Notes: generated by a model from the sequence alone, not told the origin. Shown: positions 30,109 to 42,858, counted from the stretch's first letter. The stretch: DNA of 64,000 nucleotides from Drechmeria coniospora (GCF_001625195.1 NC_054390.1:9645222-9709221); one strand, 5' to 3'. Translations and numbers: made by a program.

Positions 30109-32393
30109 CGACGATTGCAGCGCAGAGGTCTGTAGTCGTCAATTTTTTGTCAGTGCTCGAGATTCCACCGACCTGAGGCAACATCCAATGCTGACCTCGG
30201 CCGGATCTAGCTGCTCCTGTGTGTCGCAAAGGACCCCCCCTGACGTGAGACGGTGGACAGGCGAGAGATGAATGACCACGAGATGAATGATGAGGCACCA
30301 GCTGGTCGGGGTCACAGCCTGGCAAGGAGGAGCTGGAAAAGGCAATGAGTGATGGGAAGCATGTCCAAGAGTCGCATTGTTCCACCCGCAGGAGTGTGTA
30401 TGACGAGAAAGAACATCGAGGATGAGTGATGATGACGGCGGGGGTTTCGTGACACGCTGCTGTTGGGTGACTAAGTCGCGCAAAAGGCGCCCCCTATTGG
30501 CTCGTGTGTTCGCAATCGGCATCAATGTATTATAAAGGCCCCTTGCCGGTCGTTAATTCGATAAGATGGGCAAAAAGCGCGGAGTACTACAATTCAGTTG
30601 GACCATGATGCGCTGCTCCACGTCAACCGTGGAGGCGGAAGAGTGCTAGGCTTTGCTGCTCATTGCTGTCTCGCTCAACGCGCTTCAGATGTCCTTGCCT
30701 CGACGATTATAATTAAATTGGATTTCCTTGATACGGGTCTTGCCTAATGCCCAGTGTCTTGAGTCGCTCACGAGGCTAACATTCATTTTGGAATATATAC
30801 GGAGTCGTGCTCCTTGCATTCCAGTCGGAGGTTTCCATCTATATTCGGATTAGTACCAACAGATACTGTGAATTCAGCATTGCCCATTCCTTCTGGATGG
30901 ATAAGACTACTTCCCAGAGAAGCGGCTCGTTGTAAATAGGAATACTCATTACTTACGCGTCTATCATGTCCGTAAATTGGCATCTAGTAATAGTTCATTG
31001 GCATTTTCACGTCCACACTTCACGCCTTCAGTACACGATTGGCCCCTTCCAAGCGGTCCCCAGAGCTCCAAGTTACCGATATCCTCCTCGTAAGCTGCTA
31101 TGATGGGGATGTAGAGTTGATTCGGTTCTCCGGCGTGGGTTCCGAAAGTTAGTATTGAAGTCCCTATATAAAGTCATGCTAACCCTCAGACGGGCGGCTT
31201 GAAAATGTCCAACGACTTGGGAAACTCCTTCATGATCGCTTGAAGCCCATTGACAACCATACCGCCGCGTTCTTTATTGTAGGCAATTTCTTCCAAGGTT
31301 CCAATCTCCCAACTTCGATCAAGGCTAAAATCCATTGCGCCACTACTGGCGTTCATACATCCAAAACGGGACATAAAAGAACGGCTCTAGATCGTGGCGG
31401 TAGGTGTGGTCGGTCTTGCACAATATCACGACGGCCATAAATTGCATCGTACCGGGTTAGTATCGCGTTCCTGCTCCGCCAAGGAATTGTATCAGCTGAA
31501 CGCAGCATGGCTTTTCCTCTCACGCCTTAACTATACGCAAAGGCTCGATAATCTCCAAAGCAACAGGGATTCTCCGGTAATAACTGTGCATTGGGGGCAG
31601 ATGTTTCGATTGGTACACATCCATGCTGGATCGAGAGGCCAGCGTTCCGATCGGGACCCAGCGGTTGCTCGATAGGCTTCCGATGCTTGCCCAACTCAAA
31701 CCTTCTAGCGAGGGTCCAATAAACCGAGCTCGGACAGGCAAGTGTAAATGGACACTGTTAATATGTAGGGCCATCAATTAAGCTTCCAAATTTTTATTGC
31801 CTGGTTTCATGGCACCCCATGAAGCACCGTTGCACCAACGGCAAGTCCATATCACGACTGACTTGATGACCCATCGCCCGCAATACATACGTGGAATGCC
31901 GTTGGAATGCATGTACACGGTCGATTCTCGGGTACATGTGGTATTTTTTTGAATATTGAAGCCCCGAGAGCATCAATGACGGCTCCCGTGACTCGACTTT
32001 GATCCCCTCCAGAAAGGCCGCCTGTGGAGGAGTTTTTAAATGTATCATTCAGAATAATGAATCCTGATTGACATTGTACAATTGGTATTAGTTAATAATG
32101 CACTCCGTACGGAGTACCTTTTTTTCTCAGTTTATGCGCCACGGCAGGGCGCTCTAGATATATTATGGTCTGACCGGCAAAGGACGCAGCTGTAAACACG
32201 TCCTGAGCAGACATACTCCTTGTTCCTTTTATAGACCCCAACCCCTGTCCCAGCATGCAGCTGCCAAGATCCCACCGTCATCCGAACAAGTCATCACGGC
32301 CAATGGCCACAAGACCTTTTCCAACCGAGAGATATACCATGAAAGGCTGAATATCGCAACGGCAACGTGATGAGCAAAAACGCGAACCGCCGA
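30109..32393. other. intergenic with unrecognised decaying minus-strand frames
   Basis: Four short minus-strand frames with protein-like composition lie in order at 31794-32048, 31520-31777, 31186-31374 and 30783-30983, in different phases. Examples are PSLEGLSWASIGSLSSNRW and LEEIAYNKERGGMVVNGLQA. They may be exons of a small gene or the remains of one, but I recognise no family and cannot join them with confidence. A perfect ACTCCGTACGGAGT palindrome is at 32102-32115. Confidence 0.3.
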
Positions 32394-34363
32394 CTATTTT
32401 GCCTTCTGCCCCTCTACTTTCACGACAGGACCGTCGTAGGTGTGCCTTGCCTGTACAAAGTACACCACACACGACAAGGCCATCATGCTGACGAACAAAA
32501 CGCAAGCCCAGTTGAAGTTTTGTGCCGTGATATCGTAGCTGTTGGGCCAGAAACTCCAGAAAAAAGACCAGCAGGCGTAAACAAGGGCAATGATATTGAT
32601 CACGAGTCCGTACCGCCCAAGGCTCCAACGGGAACGGGGAAGCTCCTCTTTCCGGATTCGTTTGAGCGTGACGCAGCCGATGGAAATGACGTAGGTTGCC
32701 ATGAGAGCAACGGTAGACAACGAGAGCATGGCGTTAAAGGCCACGGTCGAGCCGATGTTGATAAGTGCGAGGGCCATGGAGAAGAAGCAGGTAAACTGGA
32801 CCGAGTTGACCGGCACGTGCCACGTTGGGTGAACCTGATCAAGATGCAACAGTCAGAGCCTCGCAATATGTTCGTTCGTATGCATGCGTGAAATATGCCA
32901 ACATACCCTCCCAAGCCATTCCGAAAAGGGAAGCCCGTTGTCTCGAGCAAATGCAAAAGTTTGCCGCGAGGTGGAAGCCAGGGAGCTGATGGTAACCATG
33001 ATGAGGAGTACCAGCACCACAATCGTCAGTCCTGTGGCCCCTCCGACCGAGCCAGTGGCATTCTGGAATACGTATATGAAAGGGAAGCCTGTTGGAGTGG
33101 CCAAAGCCTCCTCCACGTTACCGATGCAAAACAGAAAGGTGAGCAGGAGACCAAAGGTAAAGGGCATGTTTAGGAGAAATGACCAAACCATGCTCTTGGG
33201 CACAACAATACTAGCATCTCTAATCTCTTCAGCCATGTGTGCTACCGAGTCAGAGCCTGTGATACTAGTTAACGGAGAGGCAACGCGCAATTTTGAAGCA
33301 TCAAAAGGTCAACAGACGTAGCCACCTACCCAGGACCACAAACATGGATGACACTTGGCCCACCATGACTGTGAGGGAAATTGATGGCCAACCAGCACCG
33401 TTGTCTGTAAATTGTGTAAAAACTGTACTTGCCGACTGCTTTGGGGCAAGAACCAGAAGCGTGATGATGACCGGGAAGAAGGCAAGGATGTAGAGCGTCA
33501 CGAACGCACCCTCGGCTAGAGGTAGATGCTTTGCGGCAAACACGTTGAACAAGGCGACTCCGACGACGGAAACAAAGACGAAAAGTGTCCCTTGCCATCT
33601 TTCGGGCGAGTAGGCCGTGTTATTCAGCGTGATGAGGCCCTGGATGATGGAACCGATGAGGAATGCGTCCAGGGCAACAATGCTCTGCCAGGACACGGTC
33701 GATAACCATCCTGACCGAGGTTAGAACACCACCTGAAAGCACTATTGGGATGGAGAATAATAACCGTACCCGACAGGTAGCTCAAGATCTTTTGGTATTC
33801 TCGGGGCGCAAATTCGGAAACCCAATGGTACTGGCCCCCAGCGGTGGGTGCCATGGATGCCATCTCTGCGAGACACAGCATAATGAAGAACTGTCCAGCA
33901 TGCGACCAGCATAGAGACCAGAATAGGCCAGAAAGACCACCAGCTATTAGTCCTTGGGTATTTGAACTGCATTGTAGATGCAATGTGAGCACTCCCTCCC
34001 GACACAACGGCGAGGATGAGGAGAAGCGGTCTGACGAACGTGAGCAAGATGACCCAAGTGCCCGTCACGCAGATGGTGAAGCCGATGGTAGAAATCATCC
34101 GAAAGTTGCGCTATTTCATCTCGTTCGTCAGCAATAGGGCAGGCATCGAATCTACCGAGTGTCGTGCCCACCCGAAACTCCTGCCGTTTCCCCATGCGTT
34201 GCATGTCTCTCTGATCGTTCGTGGCGTATTCATCGTCAGGATACTCATCGCTCAGGTTTTTATCTCTGGATTCGACTTCCACTGTCACTTCTGGTGCTGC
34301 TTTCACGCTGGAGGTTCCCATGCCTCTCAACTCCATCGCCTCGTGGTCCCTCGGAAGCGCCAT
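32394..34363 (-). CDS. APC-superfamily amino acid/choline/GABA permease
   Basis: Six exons in transcript order: 34172-34363, 34040-34110, 33770-33966, 33330-33710, 32907-33256, 32394-32834. All five introns (59-73 nt) have GT-AG ends and the phases join exactly to 543 residues. The N-terminal cytosolic tail runs to MGKRQEFR, then RNFRMISTIGFTICVTGTW opens the first helix. The signature QGLIAGGLSGLFWSL and AEMASMAPTAGGQYHWVSEFAP is diagnostic of the fungal AAT/ACT branch (Uga4, Hnm1, Bat1-like). About 12 membrane helices follow, with DSVAHMAEEIRDAS before helix 8 and FARDNGLPFSEWLG after helix 9. It imports amino acids, GABA or choline with protons; the substrate is not predictable. Confidence 0.92.
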
Positions 34364-34898
34364 TGTTACGCGGAGAAACGAGGAATGCGAGTGTGTTGCG
34401 TCGTTCGAGTTACACGGGTGGACAGCAGCTCCTTCAGCACTTATTTTTGTGGTCACTCGTCGAGAATCCTTTGGACTCTTCACAATGCAACAATGCAACT
34501 TATTGAAACACGTAGCCCCGTACGCTGGTTTGATGCAGTTCTTGGCTCCGGCGGGATGGCCTGAATGTAACGCCACAAGTGCATTCTATGCTATATAAAC
34601 AAATGGGTCAAACAGCTCTGTGATCCGCAAGATTATGCGCAGATCCAGGAGCCAGGGTTGCCATTGGAGAGTGCCGGTATTTAACTTTTCTGACCGATGC
34701 CGAGCATGGGTGTATCCTTCAAAGGCCATTTGCTCGTGCATGACTCAACCCCCCTTACTGTGTTGATTTTTTTCTGTTTCCTTGAAGAGTCATATCTACC
34801 AAATCAACCCTCAAGTTCTCTCATCTACTTGCTAAAATCAGGAGACTGGTTTGACCGAGTACCGTTCCTGTCCGTTGACGGGACGCAACGCCGGCGCC
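34364..34898. promoter_or_regulatory. divergent intergenic region, permease and rhodopsin-fold protein
   Basis: 535 bp between two divergent start codons. It is CT/T-rich near the plus-strand gene (GTTGATTTTTTTCTGTTTCC at about 34761). No gene seen. Confidence 0.4.
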
Positions 34899-36257
34899 AT
34901 GTCCTCTGCCGTGACCGACCACCTCGTCGTCACCCCGAGCGACCATGGCGCATTTATCGTCATTGCCGGTCTCATCGGCTTGATCTGGACAGTGTTGGTC
35001 CTAGCCATGAGACTCTACATCAGATTCGGGGTCAATGGCCCCTTCGGGTTGGACGACGCTGCGACCTCGTTTGCCACGGTAGGCGCCCGAGCTTACGGCG
35101 AGAGGCATCGAAATTGTCGCTCAGGGAGGGCATGATGATTTTTCTAATTCTTTTTATAGTTGGTCGGAATTGTCCAAACATCGTTGACGCTCATCGCCGT
35201 ACATCATGGCATGGGCAAGGGACAAGACTTGTTGACGCATGAGGATCTGGATTTGGCAATGAAGGCAAGTAGCTGGCTCGACCTGTCCCGTGGGGAAAGA
35301 ACCGTACTGACGATTGATGGCGCCAAAAGTTCAACTATGCGGCGAACCTCGTGTATATCTTGGCGATTTGCAGTTCAAAGTGCTCCATGTTTCTTCTCAT
35401 CGCCCGCCTCACGAGACAAAAGCATCACCTGCTCGCCAGCCATCTCGCCAGCGGCTTGACGACATTATGGGCCGTCATATCGATCTTCGTCTTGGGATTT
35501 CAATGCAGTCTTCCCCAGCCTTGGAATTCAGAAGACCACAGGCTCTGTGGGGACCTCGTAAGACATCCGTACCGCCTCCGCCGTGGATGAACATTGGATT
35601 GTGAGAATGGGGAAACTAACGGCACTGGGAGGGCAGTTTGTCCGCGTAGCCATCGTCGAATCCTTCAGCTTGCTCATAGAAGCCCTCATCTCTGGCATGG
35701 CCGTCATGCTGGTATGGAACCTCTCGATGGCGCTGAAGACCAAGATACTAGTCGTTGCCGCCTTTTCCGCCCAGCTCCTCGTCATCATCCCCGTCTCCTT
35801 TCGACTCTTGTTCGTGCGTGAAGTGACGGTGTCGGACGACGTCACGTTTGACTTTACCAATCCGGCCATCGCGACGCAGGTGGTGATGCACTTTTCCATC
35901 ATGGCGGCCACCTTTCCTTGCTTTCGCCAGTTCCTTCAAGCCTTTGACAGCGGTCTCGGCGCTACGATAGGCTCGGACTTGGGAACGGGAAGCCATGCGA
36001 ATAGCGGATACATCCTGCAGTCCTTCGACAGCGCTCACAGCGGGAAGATGAAACGAGGCAAGAGGCCTCAGGAGACGCGGAAGCAGCAGGAACCGGCTAA
36101 GAGGGTCGAATCTAGTACGGGAATCGAGCCTGGCAGCGACGAGAACAAGAGCGTGGAGAGTGATGGCAGCGACAAGGCCATTATATGGCGAACCCAGGGT
36201 TGGGAGGTGCGATACGACCTTCGGGACTCTGTTGGTCGACAACAGCGGGAAGGGTAG
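34899..36257 (+). CDS. rhodopsin-fold (PTH11/SAT4-type) integral membrane protein
   Basis: Four exons: 34899-35078, 35160-35264, 35330-35557, 35637-36257, all phase 0, 377 residues. Intron 2 starts GCAAGT and ends AG, so it is a GC-AG intron; introns 1 and 3 are GT-AG. Membrane helices: IVIAGLIGLIWTVLVLAMRL, then GIVQTSLTLIAVHH, NYAANLVYILAICSSKCSMFLLI, LTTLWAVISIFVLGFQC, the region after FVRVAIVESFSLLIEA, and two more. The KxNYA..LVYIL..CSSKCSMFLL stretch is the usual core of this fungal superfamily, which includes PTH11-like receptors. The C-terminal 120 residues are cytosolic, charged (KMKRGKRPQETRKQQEPAKR) and disordered. Role: possible receptor; ligand unknown. Confidence 0.85.
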
Positions 36258-36471
36258 AGAAAATACAGCTAGGTGCATCGCGTGTAGTGTGATGACTTCA
36301 GCAGTGTACATGGTATGCACCGGCTTCCATGGAACAACCCCTATACACTTGACCTCCGGTCGCCGCCAATACCTTCATGGCTCATTTACGTACTTGGTTG
36401 TAGACAAAACACATCATGCGTACATACGCGCGTGTGTGCAGGTAGAAGTCTATATCGTAGCAGTCGAGTTT

Positions 36472-37425
36472 TCACTCTTGCTCTACCGGAACCAAGACTA
36501 ACCACAGAGACGAGGGCGCAAGCCGCAGGGTTTCCAATTCCGAGACCTGAAGCGACGCAACGTATCCCTCGAGCGCGGCGAGCTGGGCCGATGCAGTCTC
36601 CTTCTTGGAGCTCGTGGCTAGCTCCAAGACATTCTTAGAGGGGATGTCGACAAGGCGAGAGAGGCCTTCGGTGTCGACGAGAGAGGCCTGCAAACCCCTG
36701 GCACGAAGCCACTTCCGGTTGGCGACGGTAGCATAGGCCGACGCTCGCTCTAACGGTGTCTGCGGCTTCTTGGCGACAGCACCCACGGCTGCGCCGGGAA
36801 GACGCGCCACTGTGCTGATGGCACCAACTCCAACGGCGATGGGGAGGTAAACAAGACCACCGAGGATGCCTCCGGCAGCACCGATGACGTTGCCTCGCTT
36901 AGCATTGCCCGTGATGCCCTTGCCAACCGACTTTGCCCGCTCGGCGATGCCCTTGCCGAAGCTCTTGGGGGGCTCACCGAGGTGCTTGGCCACGTCGCCG
37001 GCGTAGCTGATGGCTCGATCCGAGACGCTCGCGGCGAGAAAGGCCGATACGGTCTCGACAAACGAGCGCCAGCTAGCGTCAGTGATGCCGCGACCGAGCA
37101 AGACGGGCGGGTAGGCGTTGACGAAGGGGGCCGCCGGCTCAGGAATACACTGCGGAATGGCAATAACAGGCCCGCCCGGCCCCGACTCTTCGTAGGGAGG
37201 GAGATGATCACTGGAAGGGAAACAGAAGGGGTCGGAGATAGTCGGGACTGCTTCCGCGGTTGGCACTTCCTCATACGCCGGAGCAGGTTCGGCGGGGACG
37301 GCGCTGGCTTGCTGCCGAGTGTCTCCGGAACTCGTACCCCTTTCGGCCCCGCTTCCGGAGGCTGGTCCGGCCAAGCCGACGGCGCCTTGTTGTGGCCGTT
37401 TGCTTTCCTTTTCGTCAAGACACAT
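36472..37425 (-). CDS. conserved fungal hypothetical protein
   Basis: Read from the ATG at 37425 (317 residues); an in-frame ATG 50 codons upstream opens on a segment that does not look coding. The N-terminal 60 residues are disordered with PAPAYEE and LPPYEES motifs, the PPxY-like sites bound by WW domains. Next comes PAAPFVNAYPPVLLGRGI, then a helical domain with SFVETVSAFLAASVSDRAISYA. A glycine-rich hydrophobic stretch follows (GNVIGAAGGILGGLVYLPIAVGVGAI), which could insert in a membrane. The C-terminal part reads RASAYATVANRKWLRARGL and ends in coiled helices. I know this layout from many filamentous ascomycetes, but no function is established that I can name. Confidence 0.8.
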   Translation of the reverse strand: MCLDEKESKRPQQGAVGLAGPASGSGAERGTSSGDTRQQASAVPAEPAPAYEEVPTAEAVPTISDPFCFPSSDHLPPYEESGPGGPVIAIPQCIPEPAAPFVNAYPPVLLGRGITDASWRSFVETVSAFLAASVSDRAISYAGDVAKHLGEPPKSFGKGIAERAKSVGKGITGNAKRGNVIGAAGGILGGLVYLPIAVGVGAISTVARLPGAAVGAVAKKPQTPLERASAYATVANRKWLRARGLQASLVDTEGLSRLVDIPSKNVLELATSSKKETASAQLAALEGYVASLQVSELETLRLAPSSLWLVLVPVEQE

Positions 37426-38116
37426 ATCTTCGTTTGATTGATGCCTTTTGTGCGGCCAAAAGAGGATGAATGAGAGCTTGATGAGGGAGAATGGATGACT
37501 CACTACCGACCTTGGAAAGTAACCTCGGGGATCAACCCAAAGGGAGCAGCCCCATGGACGCCACCAGACGAGCACTATTGCTGCAGTCAGCGCAAGAGTA
37601 TGTTAATATAGTTATAGTGCATAAATGTAAACTTGTACAATTATGGCAACGATTCGCCGCAACCTCTTACGTCATATCCATGCCATGCCGGCCCTATCGA
37701 AAGCCATCCTTTTCACGCTCCCCGATGATGATGTCAGACGATAGCCCTGGGAAACACTCCTTAAGGGTTATAATTACCTCCATTGCGGTATATATGTTCA
37801 TCAGTGATCCGCAATTACTTATGTCTGACCAAATCAAATGGAGCATGCCGTTACCACGCAGGTACCACAGATCACCAGCCGCCGAAAGGCATCAAGATCA
37901 TCGTGTCGTGTCATTCATGAGACAATATGCAGCGAAGTCAGCTCACATCGGTAAAAGTTTAATTCGGCATAGCTACTGCAGATCTACCCTCCGATGTCTC
38001 TACGCTCTAATTCTGTATTGCGAGTTGCAGATATATGTATTATCTTACATTGATATGCCTAACTTACACACAGAAAAATTCGTGGTTCTGAACCGAAATT
38101 TCTGTTGTAGCACTAC
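37426..38116. other. AT-rich intergenic, no gene supported
   Basis: A plus-strand frame across 37491-38153 has no domain and overlaps the upstream flank of the hypothetical gene; I do not call it. Confidence 0.4.
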
Positions 38117-38375
38117 TACCCATCCTATATACTGCTTCTGCCATTCAAGGTAGTTTTGCAGTCTCCAACGGGTTTCTTATACAAGATAATTACGTCACCC
38201 AGCGAGCGTATAACAGTTAGAATACGGGCAGCCCACTCTGGTGACGGCGGAAACTGAGCTTGCACAGAGCCAAAATTGCGCGCAGCAGGGTACCGAGCAA
38301 GAGCTACATGCTAAGTAAAGTGGCCCAGACTTGGTCGAAGCAGGGTGATACGGGCAGGTCGATGATGCAATGAAT
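38117..38375 (-). pseudogene. decayed duplicate of the carboxypeptidase 5' end
   Basis: Aligning by eye, this stretch matches 40584-40835, the first exon's upstream half and 5' flank of the S10 carboxypeptidase. Shared blocks in the same order are CCCATCC.TATA.TGCTTCTGCC, TTTTGCAG, ACAGTTAGA.TACGGGC, AGGGTACC and GATGATGCAATGAA. The frame is broken and the signal peptide is lost. There is no sign of the remaining gene, so it is a truncated copy. Confidence 0.7.
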
Positions 38376-38792
38376 GGGAAGTTGATTGATCACACAGCTA
38401 AAGAGGAAGTAATAAACAATCAAGATAGTGTTAACATAATCCGCTGAGACTTTTTCCACTTTGACAGGGAGGCTTGTAATGATAAAAAGGCAACCAAAGA
38501 TTTCCAAACACCAACCGGTTAGAATAATAACCAGCAACAGTAAATACAAAGTCCAATGCATATGATCGGTTCATTACCACAAGAAGCTTGTGCAATTGTA
38601 GTAGTACACAACCCACCCTTTGATCGTCTACAAACTATCTATCAAAGGTATACTACTGCAATAGTGGCCTGGCATGCTACGCAAGAGAATGACTGTAATC
38701 GAACGAACACTTGATGTCTCACTGCGGGCCTACCGGACTTTTCTTCGACTCCAATACTTATTCAAATTGGCCTGCTATTGCCTATTTGTGCA
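38376..38792. other. AT-rich intergenic, no gene supported
   Basis: Lies downstream of the carboxypeptidase stop. It has short minus-strand frames with hydrophobic stretches but no splice-consistent model. Confidence 0.4.
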
Positions 38793-40776
38793 TTACAAGC
38801 GCGACGTGACCGAACGCCGACTTTTTTTGCAGCGGCCTTTCCCGACAGACTCGGCTGAATGGGAAGTTGGTGTTGATACTGGCACCCTAGCTGGTGACCA
38901 ATCCTGTGTGCTGTTATACAGAACACCATTGATTACCGCGCCGCCTCCTTCCTTGGCCAGACGAATCATTTTGTCTGTGCAAGTGGCCCAAGCTACTCGG
39001 ACAAAGCATGTCGGGCTCGTTTGGTCTGGTAGTTTGAGTTGTGTTGTCGATTGTAAAGGGCCTTTTGTGCCAAAGGTATCCATATTGATTTCCTTACCGG
39101 TCGAGACAGATTTTCCTGTTAAAATGCGGGAGAAGACCTGGAACGCCGTCTCGGGTTGATATGAGGGTATAGCATGGCCCGCCTGGTATATGCGACTGAA
39201 AGAGAGGTTGCCAAACTGGCGAACCTCGCCACCAATATAGGTCTTGTTTACGCGGATTGGTTCGTAGCCTGCTGCTGGAAACTTGATGGAATAATCGCCT
39301 TCTGCCTGTTGGGCAATGCTTAGTGAGACAGCCTCACCTCCGAACCAGTTGCAAGAAAAGTCTCTATCGCCATGCACCAGCCCTATTCGAACTCCGCTGT
39401 TGAGTAGTTTTGCGAGCCGGGCTATGTTACCACCCCTGGCATAATCACCTGTTTCATAGAATCTATTGTAAACGTCAAAGTTTAGGGTAGAAAAGTTAAT
39501 TGGCGACCCAATCTCATCTAGAATAGCTGCTTGGTTAAGGTAATCAACGAAGTAATACGGAGGAAATGTATTGCCCCGTTGCTCAGCTAGGTCAGAGGAA
39601 CTTCTGCCTATTGTAGCGTACTTTGCCATGGCTTGATCATATATTGTCATTCCTTTAGTACAAGCATCATTTACCTGCGCTTGATTGCCTGTACCTGTTG
39701 GGTCATATTGCCTAGCCATCGCGGCACATTGGGCTAGCAAATCCCTATCACCGCCAATGGCGGTAAAGTTGCGCAGCATTGAGTCTGCTTCTTCACTCGA
39801 TGCTGCCTTGATACCATATGTGTTATTATGAAGGAAGCGGATGTAGCCAGGTATTTCGGTCGCAATGTCAACCCAGCCACTGATGATGCCGAGCGATGAT
39901 AGATGTATCTCGACTGCCGAGTCTCGATCTAGAGCACCAGTTTTAAGTTTTTGATTCTGCGCCTGCCACATCTCTGCGAATATCGGCCCGTACTTGCCGC
40001 CATAGCTTTCGGCAAAAAGGCTAACAGAAAGAGACGATAAGTTTAGTGGAAGCTTGAATTTAGGCAGAGTTTTAAGAAAGCCTTGCATAACGTGCCAAAC
40101 AGCTAGGGCCGCCGCTTCGGTGGTGTTGACTTCATTTGTACGGTTGCCGCTGCTCAACGTTCCATTGACTAAATCCCAGGGTGGGATATGTCCAGGCTTG
40201 TAGATTGGGGGCATCGTGATCGTATCATTCATCAGAGATATAGTAGCATCGGTAGGCGTGTCGTAGGAAAATCCGGTCTGGCTGGGCTACATCGAATGCA
40301 TTGGGTCAGTTCATTAAGCTGGTTGAAGTAGTGAGTCAAGGATTGACAGATACCTGATCAATAAATAGCATATTGGATGCGCGGTCCCAGCCCCATTCTC
40401 GGGCGACGGTCTCGTACCGGTCAAGGCCTGCCTCGACAACCTCGCAAGGGCCGGCCCCGGTAAAGAAGCCATACATGGAGCTGGCCCCAGGCCCACCGTT
40501 CAACCATATCGTTAAACTATCCGACTTCTCGCGGGCTTGAACAAAGTAGAAGAATATATTAGTGGGATGCTCGCTTGGAACATTGACCCATCCCGTATAT
40601 TGCTTCTGCCTATCAAAGGCTGTTTTGCAGACGCCGCGAGGTTCCTTGAACGAGACGGTCACGTTCCTAGGGTAGTGGATGACAGTTAGATTACGGGCCC
40701 TCTGCTCTCCCCGAAAAGACTGAGCGTCGGCAAGGCAGATGAGTGCGAGCACAAGGGTACCTAGAAAGAGACTCAT
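38793..40776 (-). CDS. secreted serine carboxypeptidase (S10)
   Basis: Two exons: 40354-40776 and 38793-40286, with a 67-nt intron (donor GTATCT, branch GAACTGACC, acceptor GTAG), 638 residues. The ATG at 40776 gives a signal peptide (MSLFLGTLVLALICLADA). The catalytic triad is complete: S235 in ESYGGKYGP, D450 in HGDRDFSCNW and H512 in QAGHAIPSYQP. The substrate-binding WLNGGPGASSMYGFF is also present, and the splice joins FIDQ to PSQTGFSYD, as family conservation demands. Many NxS/T sites suggest heavy glycosylation. After the triad the tail is unusual, ending in a basic KGRCKKSRRSVTSRL. It releases C-terminal residues at acid pH. A truncated copy of its 5' end lies 0.4 kb downstream. Confidence 0.93.
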
Positions 40777-42858
40777 GGTATGGCAAGTGACTGGATGAAA
40801 GTCAATGGTCAGTTGATGATGCAATGAAGCACCACAGTGGAGGATGCATGGCTTACACAACAACGAAGGAGGAAAACGATAAAATATTGTCAGCCTGACG
40901 GATCGGCCTAAGGTGAAGGAGGAGCAGGAGGAGGAGGAAGCGGATTATGATGTTTACTTCATCGCTTCTAACTGAGTGAGGTGACTGGGAGGTCAGGTTG
41001 TATGATTATTCTGCTGGCTGGATGATCGTACTTATAGTATACCGTAGGTAATTATAGTTGTACACGATTGCTGGAGTGGGGGACACGAGTAATAATTGAT
41101 TGCTCAATGGGCGAGTCAATGTGATCAACTCCTCCCAAGTGGGTTCCCTATATTTCACATACATACGCACCATCATAACCACAATTGATTGTGCAGTTTA
41201 ACGTCCTAAATGCTATTTCAAGCTTCTTTAATAACGAGGATCCCTAAATATACCGAAGAATGAGCTCAGATAGCTATACACGTACTTGAAGTGAGTACAA
41301 GCATCCATAAGAGCATTCAGATTATTCCAGCCCATTTCGCTTTATAGTTGTACCGCACAAATACCTGCGTTACGTCCCACAACGGCCTACTAAGGAATAT
41401 TTAGTACCTATATCGTAAGTAATAAAAATAAGTACGCAATCTACATGTACAGTACAACTAAAAGGGGCTAACACAGCTGCAAGCTCACCGACAGTATGGA
41501 GTTCCAGACGCAAAGCTCCATTGTCGTTTACGTAAGTATGCTTAAGTGGTTACGTAGGCCGCAAAAGTGCCATAGCAATGGCTTTCCAAGGACTAGGAAT
41601 AGTACTTATATGTGCGGAGTACGTTCTTCTGCGATTGGGTCCTTGCTTAGGTCGCGTGAGGGCAACAGCTGCAGGCCATTGCTATCCTCATTGCTGGAGA
41701 CCTTCAACCTCCCAGCAAGAACTGGATTGACGGCTTCTCAAGGCGTAACCCAGCAGCAAGTAAAAAAAGAGACAAGTCTATCGAATCTGCGCCTTCAATG
41801 GGGTCTCCCTCACGCGAATTATAAGCAAGTCCCGGTTTCAGTTGCAGAGTCTGCCGACCCTTCGGGTGATCCCAAAACGCCGATGGCATATGAACGAAAA
41901 AGGGATCCAAGAGGACATCGATAGCAAAAGCCTGGCCCCAGAAAATCAGGATAAAATTGACTTGGATCGCGTTGCCGGACTACAATTGTAGAATGCGACT
42001 CTGCTAGAGGCAGCCATGCCTTGATGCCGCTGGATCTCACTCCAAGGCCAAGGACGTTAAACTCAATGGTTTCCAGAGGAGCTGACATGACTCCATGAAT
42101 GGAATTTGCAGCAACCGATAAAAACCGGACGAACATATATTGCATGTAGCGAGCATGGTATCATTATACGTGCCCACATCTTGCCACACTTTGTGGTATG
42201 TGCCCTAGTTCCGTAGTGGTGCTCTCCGAGTCGTAATACTAACTTGGTCCGAAAGAACACGGCGCAATGGCAAGGTGGTGCAGCACACTGTAACTACCGA
42301 CAAGCACTCTGTTCTGGTATGAATGTATACAAGTAGCAGCAATATTGCAGAACTCCGTACATGTACATGTAATCGGTAGTGCTAGTAGGTGCGATTCCTC
42401 AGTCACACGGCGTAAACAGCAATAGAGCAGGGTTTTATTCACGTTCGTGACCATCAATCACACATACAAGTACAGTGCCTGCAAAATTTGCCTTGCCAGA
42501 AGTTCTCAACAGACTCCATTTAATCTCCTTGACCTTAATCAAGCAGAAATCGTGTGTTCCAAACATACGACGGGGACGGATGATACGTTTTGACGACAAT
42601 GCCACCCCCCCTCATTGTAATATTGGCTCACCCTGCGACACCGAAACGCAACCCATGCGTGTGTGGGTAACTCATGGGCAGTCTCCCCATTGCAAAACTA
42701 CATTCCAATTGTTGGGGTGAAATATTTGACCGCTGAATTTGCTACCATCCATCGGGTTGCACTTGTATATGACCCGGTCAGAGAGGTCGGCGATTTCGTC
42801 ATAGTCCCATAGCGACTTTTCTTTCGATTCCTATCATATGTCTTAGCTTTATTCTCCA
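40777..42858. other. intergenic, no gene supported
   Basis: About 2 kb of moderately AT-rich DNA. Frames are short and without domains; a GGAGGAGCAGGAGGAGGAGG purine run lies at about 40917-40938. Confidence 0.45.

Noticed and set aside
37491..38153. 220-codon plus-strand frame
   Set aside because: No domain, AT-rich codons unlike its neighbours, and it overlaps the flank of the carboxypeptidase fragment.
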